A stretch of DNA of 38,270 nt from Bacillota bacterium (lineage in GTDB: Bacteria; Bacillota; Clostridia; Christensenellales; Aristaeellaceae), in assembly GCA_023415715.1 (NCBI GenBank), contig JAEZJP010000280.1, positions 1 to 38,270 on the forward strand, given 5' to 3'. Of this stretch, positions 1-7,747 are shown piece by piece. The notes below the pieces were generated by a model, which was not told the DNA's origin, ran no database searches, and saw only the letters and a program-made list of their open reading frames with translations. The position numbers and the translations under genes were made by a program. Numbering within the stretch: position 1 is the stretch's first letter; each line of letters begins with the position of its first letter.

Positions 1-54
1 GCCGTAGCGTGTGCATACTATGTACTGACTAACCCGTTATGGAGGGATGAGAGA

Positions 55-888
55 ATGGAACAGGCTTTACATAGGAGCTCCCGCACCGGCTGGCGCGATG
101 AGGAATCCGATACCTTGTTCAGCGCCGTCCGGGAAGCGTCCCGCCAAGGGACGCCCTTGCGCAGCGTGTTTGAACAAGTGGCATCTTCCCTGGGCCGTAA
201 GCCCAACAGCATCCGCAATTACTACTACGCGCAGTTGCGCCAGCGGCCTGAGACCGGCCTAAACAGGGCCGCACCCTTTCAGACCTTCACCGAGGAAGAA
301 GTGCGGGAGCTTTTGCGTACGGTGCTCATGGCCCGCGGCCAGGGCATTTCTGTCCGTGCTTGCGTCATGCGCATGGCCGGCGGCGACAGAGGCCTTATGC
401 TGCGCTACCAGAACAAGTATCGGTCCATCCTGAAAAACCGTCCCCACCTTCTTGCCGAATTAGCGGAAGAATTGCGCCGGGAAGGGGTTGCCGTTCCGGA
501 AAATCCCGATTCCTCACGGCAGCAGGATGTGCCCTTACGTACCGCTTCCCAGCTAAACCGTGCCCAGCAGCTGGCTCAGGCTCTTGGCGATCCGGCAGTG
601 CAGCAGATGCTGGAAGGGCTCAACACGCTGCTTCAGCGCGCACTGGCATTCCGCGGCCGGGACAAAACCGTGGAACTGGACCGGCTTCAGATTACCTATG
701 ATCTGGCCCGCATGCGCTGGGAGGATGATCAGAACCGCCTCCATGAGGCCGTCAACGACATGCTCAATGTCTGCCGGGAATTCCTGGGCCTGGCTATGGA
801 CCGCCGCCAGGAGGGATTGGATGATTTTTCAGGGCTGCTGGCCATCAAAATATCCAATCTGGAAAACCTGCTGACCAAGAGCACGTGA
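55..888 (+). CDS. RsfA-like Myb/SANT-type DNA-binding protein
   Basis: Protein of 277 aa. Residues about 10-65 resemble the Myb-like domain of the RsfA sporulation regulators of Firmicutes, with a conserved Trp (GWRDEES), a VFEQVASSLGR stretch and the recognition-helix-like NSIRNYYYAQL. A second helical stretch (about 77-130, starting FTEEEVRELLR) may be another HTH-like unit. The C-terminal third (about 175-275) is charged, heptad-like and probably coiled coil, suiting dimerisation. The start is supported by GGAGGG at 41-46, eight bases upstream. It stands alone, with a repeat hairpin beginning directly after its TGA. The DNA-binding role is inferred from the family; targets are unknown. RsfA itself is prespore-specific in Bacillus, but that cannot be assumed here. 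Confidence 0.7.
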   Translation: MEQALHRSSRTGWRDEESDTLFSAVREASRQGTPLRSVFEQVASSLGRKPNSIRNYYYAQLRQRPETGLNRAAPFQTFTEEEVRELLRTVLMARGQGISVRACVMRMAGGDRGLMLRYQNKYRSILKNRPHLLAELAEELRREGVAVPENPDSSRQQDVPLRTASQLNRAQQLAQALGDPAVQQMLEGLNTLLQRALAFRGRDKTVELDRLQITYDLARMRWEDDQNRLHEAVNDMLNVCREFLGLAMDRRQEGLDDFSGLLAIKISNLENLLTKST

Positions 889-1250
889 CCCAGGGGCTCT
901 GCCCCTGGGAACCCTGCCAAAGGGATACATCCCTTTGGAATCCTCTATTAATGGGAATGCATATTTTGCACAACCCGAAAAGCGGTGTACAAAGGGGAGC
1001 AACGAGGGGGCCATGGCCCTCTCGTTATCGTATCGACCGGCTTTGCCGAACGTGCGGGGCTCCGGAACAGCAGCGACGCCAGTGGCGGATAAAGCAAGGT
1101 GGAGGAGGCTTTCCTTGCACGATTTCCTGACCGTATGCCCGATACCGGTCAAGCGAAGTGATGATCGGCGCGTAGGGCATACAAGGAAATCTTGTAAAAA
1201 AGATGCAAAGTCTATCAAAAGCTATGCTTTTGATAGACTTTGCACATAGG
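889..1250. repeat. Intergenic block of REP-like palindromes
   Basis: No convincing gene lies here. It holds back-to-back hairpins. 889-909 has a perfect 9-bp stem (CCCAGGGGC, loop TCT). 917-938 has a perfect 9-bp stem (CCAAAGGGA). 1001-1026 is a near-perfect 26-bp palindrome centred on GGCCATGGCC. 1121-1140 pairs imperfectly with 1175-1191. 1204-1244 is a perfect 19-bp stem. A stretch at 1055-1109 matches, in inverted orientation, a repeat at 35960-36012. This looks like accumulated non-coding repeats of the kind scattered through Clostridia genomes; the first hairpins may also end transcription of the preceding gene. Confidence 0.7.
1204..1244. repeat. Perfect 19-bp stem, 3-nt loop hairpin
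   Basis: Positions 1204-1222 and 1226-1244 are exact reverse complements around a TAT loop. No T-tract follows on either strand, so it is not a standard intrinsic terminator. It sits about 270 bases before the queT promoter. Confidence 0.75.
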
Positions 1251-1510
1251 CTTCCTTACTTACCGCGGCTTCTGTAGCTGGAGCACAAGCTTTCATCCGT
1301 CTTGCCCGAGCTGCATCCGGGCTTGGGTGAAACCTGGATGGATTCCAGATCGCAAAGATTTTGCGTGTTGTTGTACTCGCAGCTTCCCACATTGCAATGA
1401 ATGCATTGACTACGGTTGTGTTGATGAGCCAATACGCATACCTCCCCCGCATTGTTCAGGATTTGCCTGCCGAAAATGGTCTATCGGCAGACGTATTTTG
1501 CGCATGCTTA
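1245..1510. other. Intergenic stretch with no supported gene
   Basis: Open frames exist on both strands (for example minus 1222-1452), but none has a ribosome site or a recognisable protein. A queuosine-type (preQ1) aptamer was looked for upstream of queT and not recognised. Only short inverted repeats are visible. Confidence 0.4.
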
Positions 1511-1514
1511 TCTG

Positions 1515-1543
1515 TTGCTATGCCGGGGCAAGTGTGGTATATT
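1515..1543 (+). promoter_or_regulatory. Predicted promoter of queT
   Basis: TTGCTA at 1515-1520, a 17-bp spacer and TATATT at 1538-1543 form a good vegetative-type promoter. The leader to the GTG start is only about 30 nt, too short for a riboswitch. Confidence 0.6.
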
Positions 1544-1578
1544 CTTCAAAGCATTCAAATGAAAGCGGGGGCTCAAAT

Positions 1579-2061
1579 GTGCGCAAAAGCTTTTTCTCAC
1601 CCAAGGGTCTGGCTCTCAGCGCCGCCATTGCAGCGGTTTATGCCGTACTCACCTATGTTCTGGCTCCCATCAGCTATGGACCCGTGCAGTTCCGGGTGGC
1701 CGAGGCGCTGACACTGCTACCCATATTGATGCCCCAGGCAATTCCCGGTCTGTTCGTAGGCTGCTTGCTGGCGAATTTGCTGGGCGGCTTTGGTGCGGCG
1801 GATATCATTTTCGGAAGCCTGGCTACGCTTGCCGCCGCTATCCTGACCTACAGGCTGAGAAAAAACCGCTATATTGCCGCACTTCCTCCTGTGATCGTCA
1901 ATGCGGTGGTTATTGGCATTATGCTTAACGTTGTCGCCGGCTTTGAGCTTTTTGCCACCATGGGCTATGTGGCTTTAGGGCAGGCAGGCGCTGTGTACAT
2001 TCTTGGTCTGCCATTACTCAAGGCCATGGAGAGAATCGATTTGAGCAAGATCAGTTCATGA
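1579..2061 (+). CDS. queT: QueT-family queuosine-precursor transporter
   Basis: Predicted integral membrane protein of 160 aa, close to the usual QueT length, with about five hydrophobic segments. Recognisable stretches are APISYGPVQFRVAEAL, the Gly-rich LLANLLGGFGAADIIFGSLA and a late NAVVIGI. The family (PF06177) is proposed to import the queuosine precursor preQ1 for tRNA modification, often as an ECF-type specificity subunit. The open frame extends back to 1240, but that extension is Cys-rich and unlike the family. I choose GTG at 1579, where GGGGG lies eight bases upstream and the promoter sits just before. It is monocistronic, with a bidirectional terminator after it. Confidence 0.8.
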   Translation: MRKSFFSPKGLALSAAIAAVYAVLTYVLAPISYGPVQFRVAEALTLLPILMPQAIPGLFVGCLLANLLGGFGAADIIFGSLATLAAAILTYRLRKNRYIAALPPVIVNAVVIGIMLNVVAGFELFATMGYVALGQAGAVYILGLPLLKAMERIDLSKISS

Positions 2062-2090
2062 TTTCAACTACAAATTTTCAACTACAAATA

Positions 2091-2120
2091 AAAAAAGCGC
2101 CATCGAAGATGGCGCTTTTT
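2091..2120. terminator. Bidirectional terminator between queT and the zinc-ribbon gene
   Basis: AGCGCCATC pairs with GATGGCGCT around a GAA loop, flanked by A6 on the left and T5 on the right, so it can end transcription from both convergent genes. Confidence 0.85.
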
Positions 2121-2128
2121 GAATCCTC

Positions 2129-2425
2129 TTAGTAGCGGCTCTGACGCTGGGCGTCGAAGCACTCACGGCAGTACACGGGCCGGTCTCCACGGGGCTGGAA
2201 CGGCACCTGGGTGGTGCGGCCGCAGCCATCGCAGATCACTTCGTACATCTGACGCTCGCCACCACGGGCTCCGCCACCCTGAGTGTTGCGCCTGTTGGCG
2301 CGGCAGGCATGGCACCGGCTGGGCTCGTTTTGAAAGCCCTTCTCGGCAAAGAAAGCCTGTTCGGAAGCAGAGAATACGAATTCGGCGCCGCAGTCGCGGC
2401 AGGTCAAGGTTTTGTCCTGATACAT
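2129..2425 (-). CDS. Small zinc-ribbon domain protein
   Basis: Protein of 98 aa with three Cys-pair motifs: CRDCG near residue 9, CHAC near 38 and CDGCG near 66, closing with YCRECF near 85. This order fits the zf-trcl/CxxC_CXXC small zinc-binding family common in Clostridia. The start has GGAGGG on the minus strand at 2434-2439. Each CxxC pair probably joins another to hold a Zn ion. The cellular role is not known. Its convergent neighbour is queT, with which it shares a terminator. Confidence 0.75.
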   Translation of the reverse strand: MYQDKTLTCRDCGAEFVFSASEQAFFAEKGFQNEPSRCHACRANRRNTQGGGARGGERQMYEVICDGCGRTTQVPFQPRGDRPVYCRECFDAQRQSRY

Positions 2426-2564
2426 GATGGGTTCCCTCCAAAGTTCATTATTTACCCAAACCTATGTGCCTTGCCGTCGCTCCCGTGGATCCCAAGCATT
2501 CGGTTTTGGGCTTTGAACGAGGAGGAATGACCCGGATGCATACCTGGCTGGGTTAACATAAAAT

Positions 2565-2593
2565 ATTATATCACGTGATAAGCACTTTGTACA
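2565..2593 (-). promoter_or_regulatory. Predicted promoter of the zinc-ribbon gene
   Basis: On the minus strand, TGTACA (2588-2593), a 17-bp spacer and TATAAT (2565-2570). It implies a leader of about 130 nt, within which no known riboswitch was recognised. Confidence 0.45.
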
Positions 2594-2674
2594 CCCCCGG
2601 CAAACATTTTATGCCCAGCACCTTACCGCAGTCTTTCCGCCGCCTGGACGGCAGTTATCATTTTGGGAATTTAA

Positions 2675-2703
2675 TGGACATTCTGCTTCTTATGGTGTAG
2701 AAT
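2675..2703 (+). promoter_or_regulatory. Predicted promoter of the XRE regulator
   Basis: TGGACA at 2675-2680, a 17-bp spacer and TAGAAT at 2698-2703, about 80 bases before the chosen start. Confidence 0.55.
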
Positions 2704-2781
2704 CTTATTAGTGCTTTATGTTCAAATGAAACATAATCCGATATGTTCAAAAAATTCTGTAATTTGGGAGGTCATTTGTTA

Positions 2782-3102
2782 ATGGATTATTCCTCGCTTG
2801 GGGCACGCATCCGGAGGGAGCGCATCCTGCGCGGCTGGACACAGGAGCAACTGGCGGAAAAAGCAAATATCTCTCTATCTTTTCTGGGCCATATCGAACG
2901 TGGAACCCGGAAAGCCAGTTTGGAGACACTGGTCGCCTTGGCGAACGTGCTGGATGCAAGTGTGGACGAACTGCTTACCGGAAGTCTTACCCACAGATCG
3001 CGCATTCATGCGGACCAGCTTCCCGGTAAAAAGCAGACCGCTTTGAAGGAAATATTGCGATCTGTGGAAGAAGCGCTATCCACATGGTCTGCAGAAGAAT
3101 GA
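2782..3102 (+). CDS. XRE-family HTH regulator
   Basis: Small regulator of 106 aa. A Cro/C1-type HTH fills residues about 5-60 (ARIRRERILRGWTQEQLAEK, then SLSFLGHIERGTRKAS), followed by LETLVALANVLDASVDELL, the usual end of this fold. The short charged tail may aid dimerisation. An upstream in-frame ATG at 2743 exists, but GGGAGG at 2766-2771 lies ten bases before 2782, so that start is preferred. It is alone in its transcript, with a promoter upstream and a terminator downstream. Targets are unknown. Confidence 0.8.
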   Translation: MDYSSLGARIRRERILRGWTQEQLAEKANISLSFLGHIERGTRKASLETLVALANVLDASVDELLTGSLTHRSRIHADQLPGKKQTALKEILRSVEEALSTWSAEE

Positions 3103-3116
3103 ACCTGCTTACTCAC

Positions 3117-3147
3117 AAAAAACGCCCGGCGGCTGCCGGGCGTTTTG
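3117..3147. terminator. Bidirectional terminator, XRE gene / ferritin gene
   Basis: ACGCCCGGC pairs with GCCGGGCGT around GGCT, with A-runs on the left and T4 on the right. It lies between convergent genes. Confidence 0.85.
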
Positions 3148-3155
3148 CATCAATT

Positions 3156-3671
3156 TTATGAAAGAACCAGGGAGGGCGGTGCGTATACACGGGCTGCCAA
3201 ATCAGCGTTGAGCATGTACAGCCCCTTTAAGTCTGCGCCGAATAAGTCATAGCGCTTGATCAGTTCATCGGCGTTTTTCTCTTCCTCACCCTGTTCAGTT
3301 ACGAACCAATTGAGGAAATTCACGGTACGGTAATCGCCTGCTATTTGTGCTTGTGCGTAGATTGCATAGATGCTCTCGGTCACAAACTGCTCATGCCTAA
3401 GCGCAACTGTAAGGGGCGCCCGGAAGGAATCAAATGCATCCCGGGGCGCATCAATGGCTGTGAGCGCAGCCTCCTCACCCTCATTGATCAGATACTGGCG
3501 GATAAGCATGGCATGGTCCTGTTCTTCCCTGGCTTGCACCAGAAACCAGTTTTCAAAGCCGTTCAGGTTCTTTGCGGCATAATAGCCGGCGATATAAAGG
3601 TATAGGTAGGCGGAGTAAAATTCTTTGTTGATTTGCTCATTCAGAAGCTTTTTGACATCCGGCTTCAGCAT
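3156..3671 (-). CDS. ftnA: Ferritin (non-haem iron storage protein)
   Basis: Protein of 171 aa, the usual bacterial ferritin length. It shows the four-helix pattern with diiron ligands: the Glu in NKEFYSAYLYLYIA, the ExxH in AREEQDHAML, and a later TEQGEEEKNADELI. It should oxidise Fe(II) and store it in a 24-subunit cytosolic shell. The frame opens 18 bases further up (3689), but the GGAGG site lies inside that extension, so the ATG at 3671 is chosen. It follows the nitroreductase-like gene by 42 bases on the same strand, so the two are probably one transcript tied to iron or oxidative stress. Confidence 0.9.
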   Translation of the reverse strand: MLKPDVKKLLNEQINKEFYSAYLYLYIAGYYAAKNLNGFENWFLVQAREEQDHAMLIRQYLINEGEEAALTAIDAPRDAFDSFRAPLTVALRHEQFVTESIYAIYAQAQIAGDYRTVNFLNWFVTEQGEEEKNADELIKRYDLFGADLKGLYMLNADLAARVYAPPSLVLS

Positions 3672-3713
3672 ATAGACGCCTCCTTTCAATTGGGATAGAC
3701 CGCAGGCTTTTTT

Positions 3714-4316
3714 TCAGGAAAATACCTTGAGCCTATCCGAAATTGCCATATGATCCTTCTCGTCCGGCGCTGAAAGGGGCTTGCCAAAGGGCATCTGTGC
3801 CGTCAGCTTCCAGGATTCCGGTATATTCCATTCCTTGCGCACTGCGTCGTCGATCAGCGGATGGTAATGCTGCAGCGACGCGCCAAGCCCTTCCCCGGAA
3901 AGAGCTACCCATACGGTGAGCTGGTGCATGGCGGCGGTATGCTCCGACCATACCGGGAATTTGTCGGCATACAGGGAGAATTGATCCTGCAGCCCCTTGA
4001 CGACCGCCTGGTCTTCAAAGAACAGCACTGTGCCATAGCCTGACTGGAAATTCTCCTGGACCTTTTCCTTCGATTTTTCAAACTGCTGGTCATCCGTCAC
4101 CTTGCGAAGCGCATCGATGACGATATCCCACAGCTTTTTGTGGTGCTCGCCGAAAAGCACCACCATACGGGTGCTTTGGCAATTAAAGGACGAAGGGACA
4201 AGCGTCAGCGCTTTTTCCACAATCTTTACGATCTTTTCTTGCGCAACGGGTTTTTCCTTGTCAAAGCCATATACGCTGCGGCGGCCTTCCAAAGCTTCCC
4301 AAAATGTCTTTTCCAT
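3714..4316 (-). CDS. Nitroreductase-family protein, Frm2/Hbn1 type
   Basis: Protein of 200 aa matching the short nitroreductase subgroup that includes yeast Frm2/Hbn1 and many bacterial members. The N-terminal GRRSVYGF and PSSFNCQSTRMVVL are the FMN-contact regions. WVALSGEGLGASLQHYHPL is typical of the central part, and AQMPFGKP lies near the end. It probably uses FMN and NAD(P)H to reduce nitro or quinone compounds; the physiological substrate is unknown. It lies upstream of ferritin in the same direction, so co-expression is likely. No clear promoter was found in the 117 bases between it and lacI. Confidence 0.8.
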   Translation of the reverse strand: MEKTFWEALEGRRSVYGFDKEKPVAQEKIVKIVEKALTLVPSSFNCQSTRMVVLFGEHHKKLWDIVIDALRKVTDDQQFEKSKEKVQENFQSGYGTVLFFEDQAVVKGLQDQFSLYADKFPVWSEHTAAMHQLTVWVALSGEGLGASLQHYHPLIDDAVRKEWNIPESWKLTAQMPFGKPLSAPDEKDHMAISDRLKVFS

Positions 4317-4433
4317 GAATGTTTCCCTGCCTTCTATCGGTTTGCCCGCCGGTTTCCCGCCGGGTGGTATTTTTGTTTCTGAACAAAGGATACCCGAAAG
4401 CGCAGGCCTTGAAACAGAATTTGTTTGATTTGT

Positions 4434-5468
4434 TCAGGGAGCACCCACAGAATCCCGCAGGCACAAAGAGCACGGAAGAACCATGCTTTCATGGCCGGCT
4501 TTCGGCTCATCCATTAAATCCAGAAGCATCTTGGCGCTTTCGTAACCAATTTCGCGTGTGGGCAAAGAAACTGTGGTGAGAGGCGGATGAAGGTGGGCGG
4601 AGATTTCCCGGTTGTCAAACCCGGCTACGGATACATCCTGAGGAATGTCCAGCCCACGGCGCCGAATGGCCTGGTAACAGCCGGCGGCCATGAGATCGTT
4701 CAGTGCAAAGATGGCGGTTGGCTTAAATCTGAGGGATAGCAAAGCTTCCGTTTGCGTGGCGGCGGTTGGGCTTTCCCAGTCGCCCCAGCGGATATATTCA
4801 GGCGGAACCGTAAGGCCCGCCTCTTCCATGGTTTCCAAAAACCCTTCCAAACGCTGGCGGCTGGGATCGGAATCCCGATGGCCGGCGATGACGGCAATGC
4901 GCTTATGGCCTTTTTGGATCAGGCACCGGGTAATGGCTGCGGCGCTTAGCTTGTTGTCGTAGGTTACATATAAGCCGCTTTTCTCCCCGGCCCTTGCATA
5001 AGCGTAAACAATAGGCTTGTCCACCGGCATCAGCACGCCGTCCAATGACCTGTCATGCATGGCCACATAAATGATACCATCTACATGGGCGTCCAGCAGC
5101 ACCTTCATGCCCCGGTTGACCTCATCCTGGCACATGGCGATATGGTCGTACTGGTTGTACAGCTTTTCCAGCAGGCGCAGGTTATTGAGAAGCAGCTGAT
5201 ACCCCCGCATTTCCAGATATTCGCTGATACCCGTCACGATTTCCGGCACCGGCAGGCCGCGTATATCCTCCGCCAATACGCCTATGGTCTGCGTTTTGTT
5301 CATGCGCAGGCTTTTGGCGATGGTGTTGAGCGTATAATCCGTCTGGCGTATGGCTTCTTCCACCCGTCGCCGTGTCTCATCCTTCACGGGCTTTTTTCCG
5401 CTGAGCACGTGGGACACCGTAGCGGTGGATACATTCGCCAGGCGCGCGATTTGTTTCATATTGGCCAT
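4434..5468 (-). CDS. LacI/GalR-family transcriptional repressor
   Basis: Protein of 344 aa with standard LacI layout. The N-terminal HTH (MKQIARLANVSTATVSHVLS) is followed by the hinge helix (NTIAKSLRMNKTQTIGVL) and a periplasmic-binding-like effector domain. That domain includes VDGIIYVA, KGHKRIAVIAG, the FALNDLMAAGCYQA stretch and PQDVSVAGFDN. It should bind a small sugar-like effector. It is divergent from an MFS transporter, the most likely regulated gene. A palindrome AATCGATT at 5493-5500 fits the LacI-family core AANCGNTT and sits just after its own predicted -10 box, suggesting autoregulation. Confidence 0.9.
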   Translation of the reverse strand: MANMKQIARLANVSTATVSHVLSGKKPVKDETRRRVEEAIRQTDYTLNTIAKSLRMNKTQTIGVLAEDIRGLPVPEIVTGISEYLEMRGYQLLLNNLRLLEKLYNQYDHIAMCQDEVNRGMKVLLDAHVDGIIYVAMHDRSLDGVLMPVDKPIVYAYARAGEKSGLYVTYDNKLSAAAITRCLIQKGHKRIAVIAGHRDSDPSRQRLEGFLETMEEAGLTVPPEYIRWGDWESPTAATQTEALLSLRFKPTAIFALNDLMAAGCYQAIRRRGLDIPQDVSVAGFDNREISAHLHPPLTTVSLPTREIGYESAKMLLDLMDEPKAGHESMVLPCSLCLRDSVGAP

Positions 5469-5492
5469 GGTTATGATTCCTCTTTTCCGGAT

Positions 5493-5500
5493 AATCGATT
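5493..5500. promoter_or_regulatory. Candidate LacI-family operator
   Basis: AATCGATT is a perfect palindrome with central CG, matching AANCGNTT. It lies at the start of the predicted lacI transcript, between the regulator and the divergent transporter. Confidence 0.45.
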
Positions 5501-5507
5501 AATTAAT

Positions 5508-5536
5508 ATGTTATCATGCAATAATTTTCATGTCAA
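5508..5536 (-). promoter_or_regulatory. Predicted promoter of the LacI gene
   Basis: Minus strand: TTGACA (5531-5536), a 17-bp spacer and TAACAT (5508-5513). The -35 box lies in the left arm of an inverted repeat shared with the opposing promoter. Confidence 0.6.
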
Positions 5537-5561
5537 GGCGGCGGCCTTATACGCCTTGACA
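5531..5561. promoter_or_regulatory. Inverted repeat holding both divergent -35 boxes
   Basis: TGTCAAGGCG (5531-5540) and CGCCTTGACA (5552-5561) are exact reverse complements separated by 11 bp. Each arm ends in a consensus TTGACA box for one of the two divergent promoters, so one protein bound here could control both. Confidence 0.6.
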
Positions 5562-5584
5562 CGATATGGCGCAAATGCTATCAT
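5556..5584 (+). promoter_or_regulatory. Predicted promoter of the MFS transporter
   Basis: Consensus TTGACA at 5556-5561, a 17-bp spacer and TATCAT at 5579-5584. Confidence 0.7.
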
Positions 5585-5619
5585 TTTTACGGTGCGGAAT
5601 ACGCGCTCAAGAGGTTTAT

Positions 5620-6912
5620 ATGGCAAAGCTGACAAAGAAGATCGCAGCCCATCCCCTGATCGATACACTGATTCATGCCAAAGGCAACGAGCGGGCATGT
5701 TTAATCACCGAGCCCTTGTGGGGCATCCCCTATAATCTGTTTGCTCCCTTTGTATCCGTCTATATGCCGGCCCTTGGAATGACGCCGCTGATGATCGGTT
5801 TGACGGCCACCGTGTTTTTTGCCTCCCAGATGATATGGTCGCTGCTTGGCGGCATTCTTACCGATAAAATGGGGCGCAGGCTGTGTACCCTTGTGTTTGA
5901 CTTTCTGTGCTGGAGCGTGCCGGCGTTTTTGTGGATGCTTGCCAAGAATGAGTATTGGTTCCTTGCTGCGGCGCTGTTCAACGGCATGATCCGCATAACG
6001 GAAAACTCATGGACGCTTTTATTCGTGGAGGAAGCGCCGGAAAGCAAGCTGGTGCACCTGTATTCCCTGGCAAATATTGCAGGGCTGATCGCCGGTTTCG
6101 TGGCCCCCGTTTCCTACTTCTTTGTGGATAAATATTCCGTCGTTCCTACCATGCGCGTATTGTACGGCATCACCTTCGTGCTGATGACCACCAAGTTTGT
6201 TGTTTTGTACTTCATGACCCATGAGACGGAAATCGGAAAGCGGAGGCAGGAGGAATTCCACCATCGGAGCATGATCCAGCATCTGCTGGACAGCCGCCAT
6301 GTGCTTGTAAAGATGCTCAAGACCCGCCGGGTGATGTATACAGTGGCGCTGCTTGCCTGCTATGGGGCCATCCGCAGCGTTGTTGACAACTTTTGGCCGC
6401 TTTTGATTACGGAAAAGCTGGGCATTGAGCAAAAGTATCTTTCCATGTTTGCGATGGTTCGTTCCCTTGTTTTTCTGCTTGGGTATTTCCTGTTTACCGG
6501 GAAATTGGATGTGCGCAGGTTCAAAAAGCCTTTGCTGATCGCCTTTTCCTGCTTTGGCGCAGTGCAATGCATGCTGATCTTTTTGAACACCGGATCCTAT
6601 ATGCTGCTTGGCCTTGGCGTATTGGTGGAGGCGCTGTCCCTGTCGGTACTAAGCCCGCTTACCTCATCGCTGCAAATGCTGAGCATGGACCGGGAAGAGC
6701 GTGCGCGGATGAACGGTTTGTTTCTGGCTATGTGCCTTTTGATTACTTCCCCCGCGGGCGCATTGGCCGGGGCGCTGGCCGAGCTTGACCGCTCATTGCC
6801 CTTTGCGCTGACGCTGTTATTGTGCGCCATTGCGCTGATCCTTTCCCTGAAGGTATGGCAGCTCAATCATGAGGAGAAAGCGCCTCCAACCGATAACAGC
6901 ATTGCCTTATGA
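5620..6912 (+). CDS. Major facilitator superfamily transporter
   Basis: Integral membrane protein of 430 aa with about 12 hydrophobic segments. The loop between segments 2 and 3 carries GGILTDKMGRRL, close to the MFS signature GxxxDrxGRR. A long charged central loop (HETEIGKRRQEEFHHRS) divides two six-helix halves. The substrate cannot be told; a LacI repressor next door suggests a sugar or related compound. The open frame begins at 5566, but the first 18 codons lack a ribosome site and fall in the promoter. The ATG at 5620 has GAGG at 5611-5614. A bidirectional terminator follows. Confidence 0.8.
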   Translation: MAKLTKKIAAHPLIDTLIHAKGNERACLITEPLWGIPYNLFAPFVSVYMPALGMTPLMIGLTATVFFASQMIWSLLGGILTDKMGRRLCTLVFDFLCWSVPAFLWMLAKNEYWFLAAALFNGMIRITENSWTLLFVEEAPESKLVHLYSLANIAGLIAGFVAPVSYFFVDKYSVVPTMRVLYGITFVLMTTKFVVLYFMTHETEIGKRRQEEFHHRSMIQHLLDSRHVLVKMLKTRRVMYTVALLACYGAIRSVVDNFWPLLITEKLGIEQKYLSMFAMVRSLVFLLGYFLFTGKLDVRRFKKPLLIAFSCFGAVQCMLIFLNTGSYMLLGLGVLVEALSLSVLSPLTSSLQMLSMDREERARMNGLFLAMCLLITSPAGALAGALAELDRSLPFALTLLLCAIALILSLKVWQLNHEEKAPPTDNSIAL

Positions 6913-6946
6913 AAAAAACGGGGGAGCGATCGCTCTCCCGTTTTTT
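6913..6946. terminator. Bidirectional terminator, MFS / ABC operon
   Basis: A G/C-rich hairpin centred on GAGCGATCGCTC, flanked by A6 and T6, directly after the MFS stop codon. It also ends the convergent ABC operon. Confidence 0.9.
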
Positions 6947-6955
6947 ATGCTATCG

Positions 6956-7714
6956 TCATAGTACGCTTTGCAAAAACTGCCGCAGACGCTCGTTTTCAGG
7001 ACTGCCGAAAATCTCCTTGGGCGTTCCCTGCTGGGCGATGGATCCCTGGTCCATGAAGATCACCTTGTCGGCCACTTCCCTGGCAAAGCCCATTTCATGG
7101 GTGACCACCACCATGGTCATGCCTTCATATGCCAGGGCTTTGATAACGTTCAGCACCTCGCCCACCAGTTCAGGGTCCAAGGCTGAGGTTGGCTCATCAA
7201 AGAGCATGATATCCGGCTGCATGGCCAATGCCCTGGCGATGGCGACCCGCTGCTGCTGCCCGCCTGAGAGCCGGGAAGGATATTCATCCGCTTTTTCCGA
7301 CAGCCCCACCCTTTTGATCAGGTCCCGGGCGATGGACTCGGCTTTTTTTGTGTCCATCTTTTTCACGTTCACCGGGGATACCATTACATTCTGCAAAACG
7401 GTGCGGTGAGGAAACAGGTTGAAGGATTGGAAGACCATGCCCATTTTCAAAAGAATGGCGCTTCGCTCCTTGGGGGTAAGCTTTACGCTGTTCACGCCAT
7501 CCTTGCGGTCGTCCAAAACCTGTCCCTCAATGATGATCCGGCCGGAGGTGATCTTTTCCAGATGGATCAGGGAACGCAAAAAGGTGGATTTGCCCGAGCC
7601 GGACGGGCCGATAATGCATACCACCTCACCCTTTTCGATGGAGATACTCACATCCTTGAGCACCTGCAAAGAACCAAACTGCTTGCATATGTGCTCCGCC
7701 TGGATCATGGCCAT
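6956..7714 (-). CDS. glnQ: Polar amino-acid ABC transporter ATPase
   Basis: Protein of 252 aa with all ABC motifs in order: Walker A GPSGSGKST, Q-loop VFQSFNLFPH, signature LSGGQQQR, Walker B IMLFDEPTSALDP and the H-loop His in VTHEMGFA. The QSFNLFPH and MGFAREVAD stretches are typical of the GlnQ/HisP/ArtP group, so it powers uptake of a polar amino acid. The start has AGGAGG seven bases upstream. It is the last gene of a binding protein-permease-ATPase operon on the minus strand, 33 bases after the permease. The symbol marks the family; glutamine specificity is not shown. Confidence 0.85.
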   Translation of the reverse strand: MAMIQAEHICKQFGSLQVLKDVSISIEKGEVVCIIGPSGSGKSTFLRSLIHLEKITSGRIIIEGQVLDDRKDGVNSVKLTPKERSAILLKMGMVFQSFNLFPHRTVLQNVMVSPVNVKKMDTKKAESIARDLIKRVGLSEKADEYPSRLSGGQQQRVAIARALAMQPDIMLFDEPTSALDPELVGEVLNVIKALAYEGMTMVVVTHEMGFAREVADKVIFMDQGSIAQQGTPKEIFGSPENERLRQFLQSVL

Positions 7715-7747
7715 GTCTGTTCCTCCTAGACATATAATGGGACGTAT

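Noticed and set aside
1222..1452. 76-codon ORF on the minus strand
   Set aside because: No ribosome site, no recognisable family and it runs into the perfect hairpin; no support as a gene.
1240..1578. N-terminal extension of the queT frame
   Set aside because: The added residues are Cys-rich, lie partly over the promoter and hairpin, and QueT proteins are about 160 aa; GTG 1579 fits better.
1543..1579. preQ1 riboswitch before queT
   Set aside because: The leader is only about 30 nt, and no pseudoknot pattern is visible.
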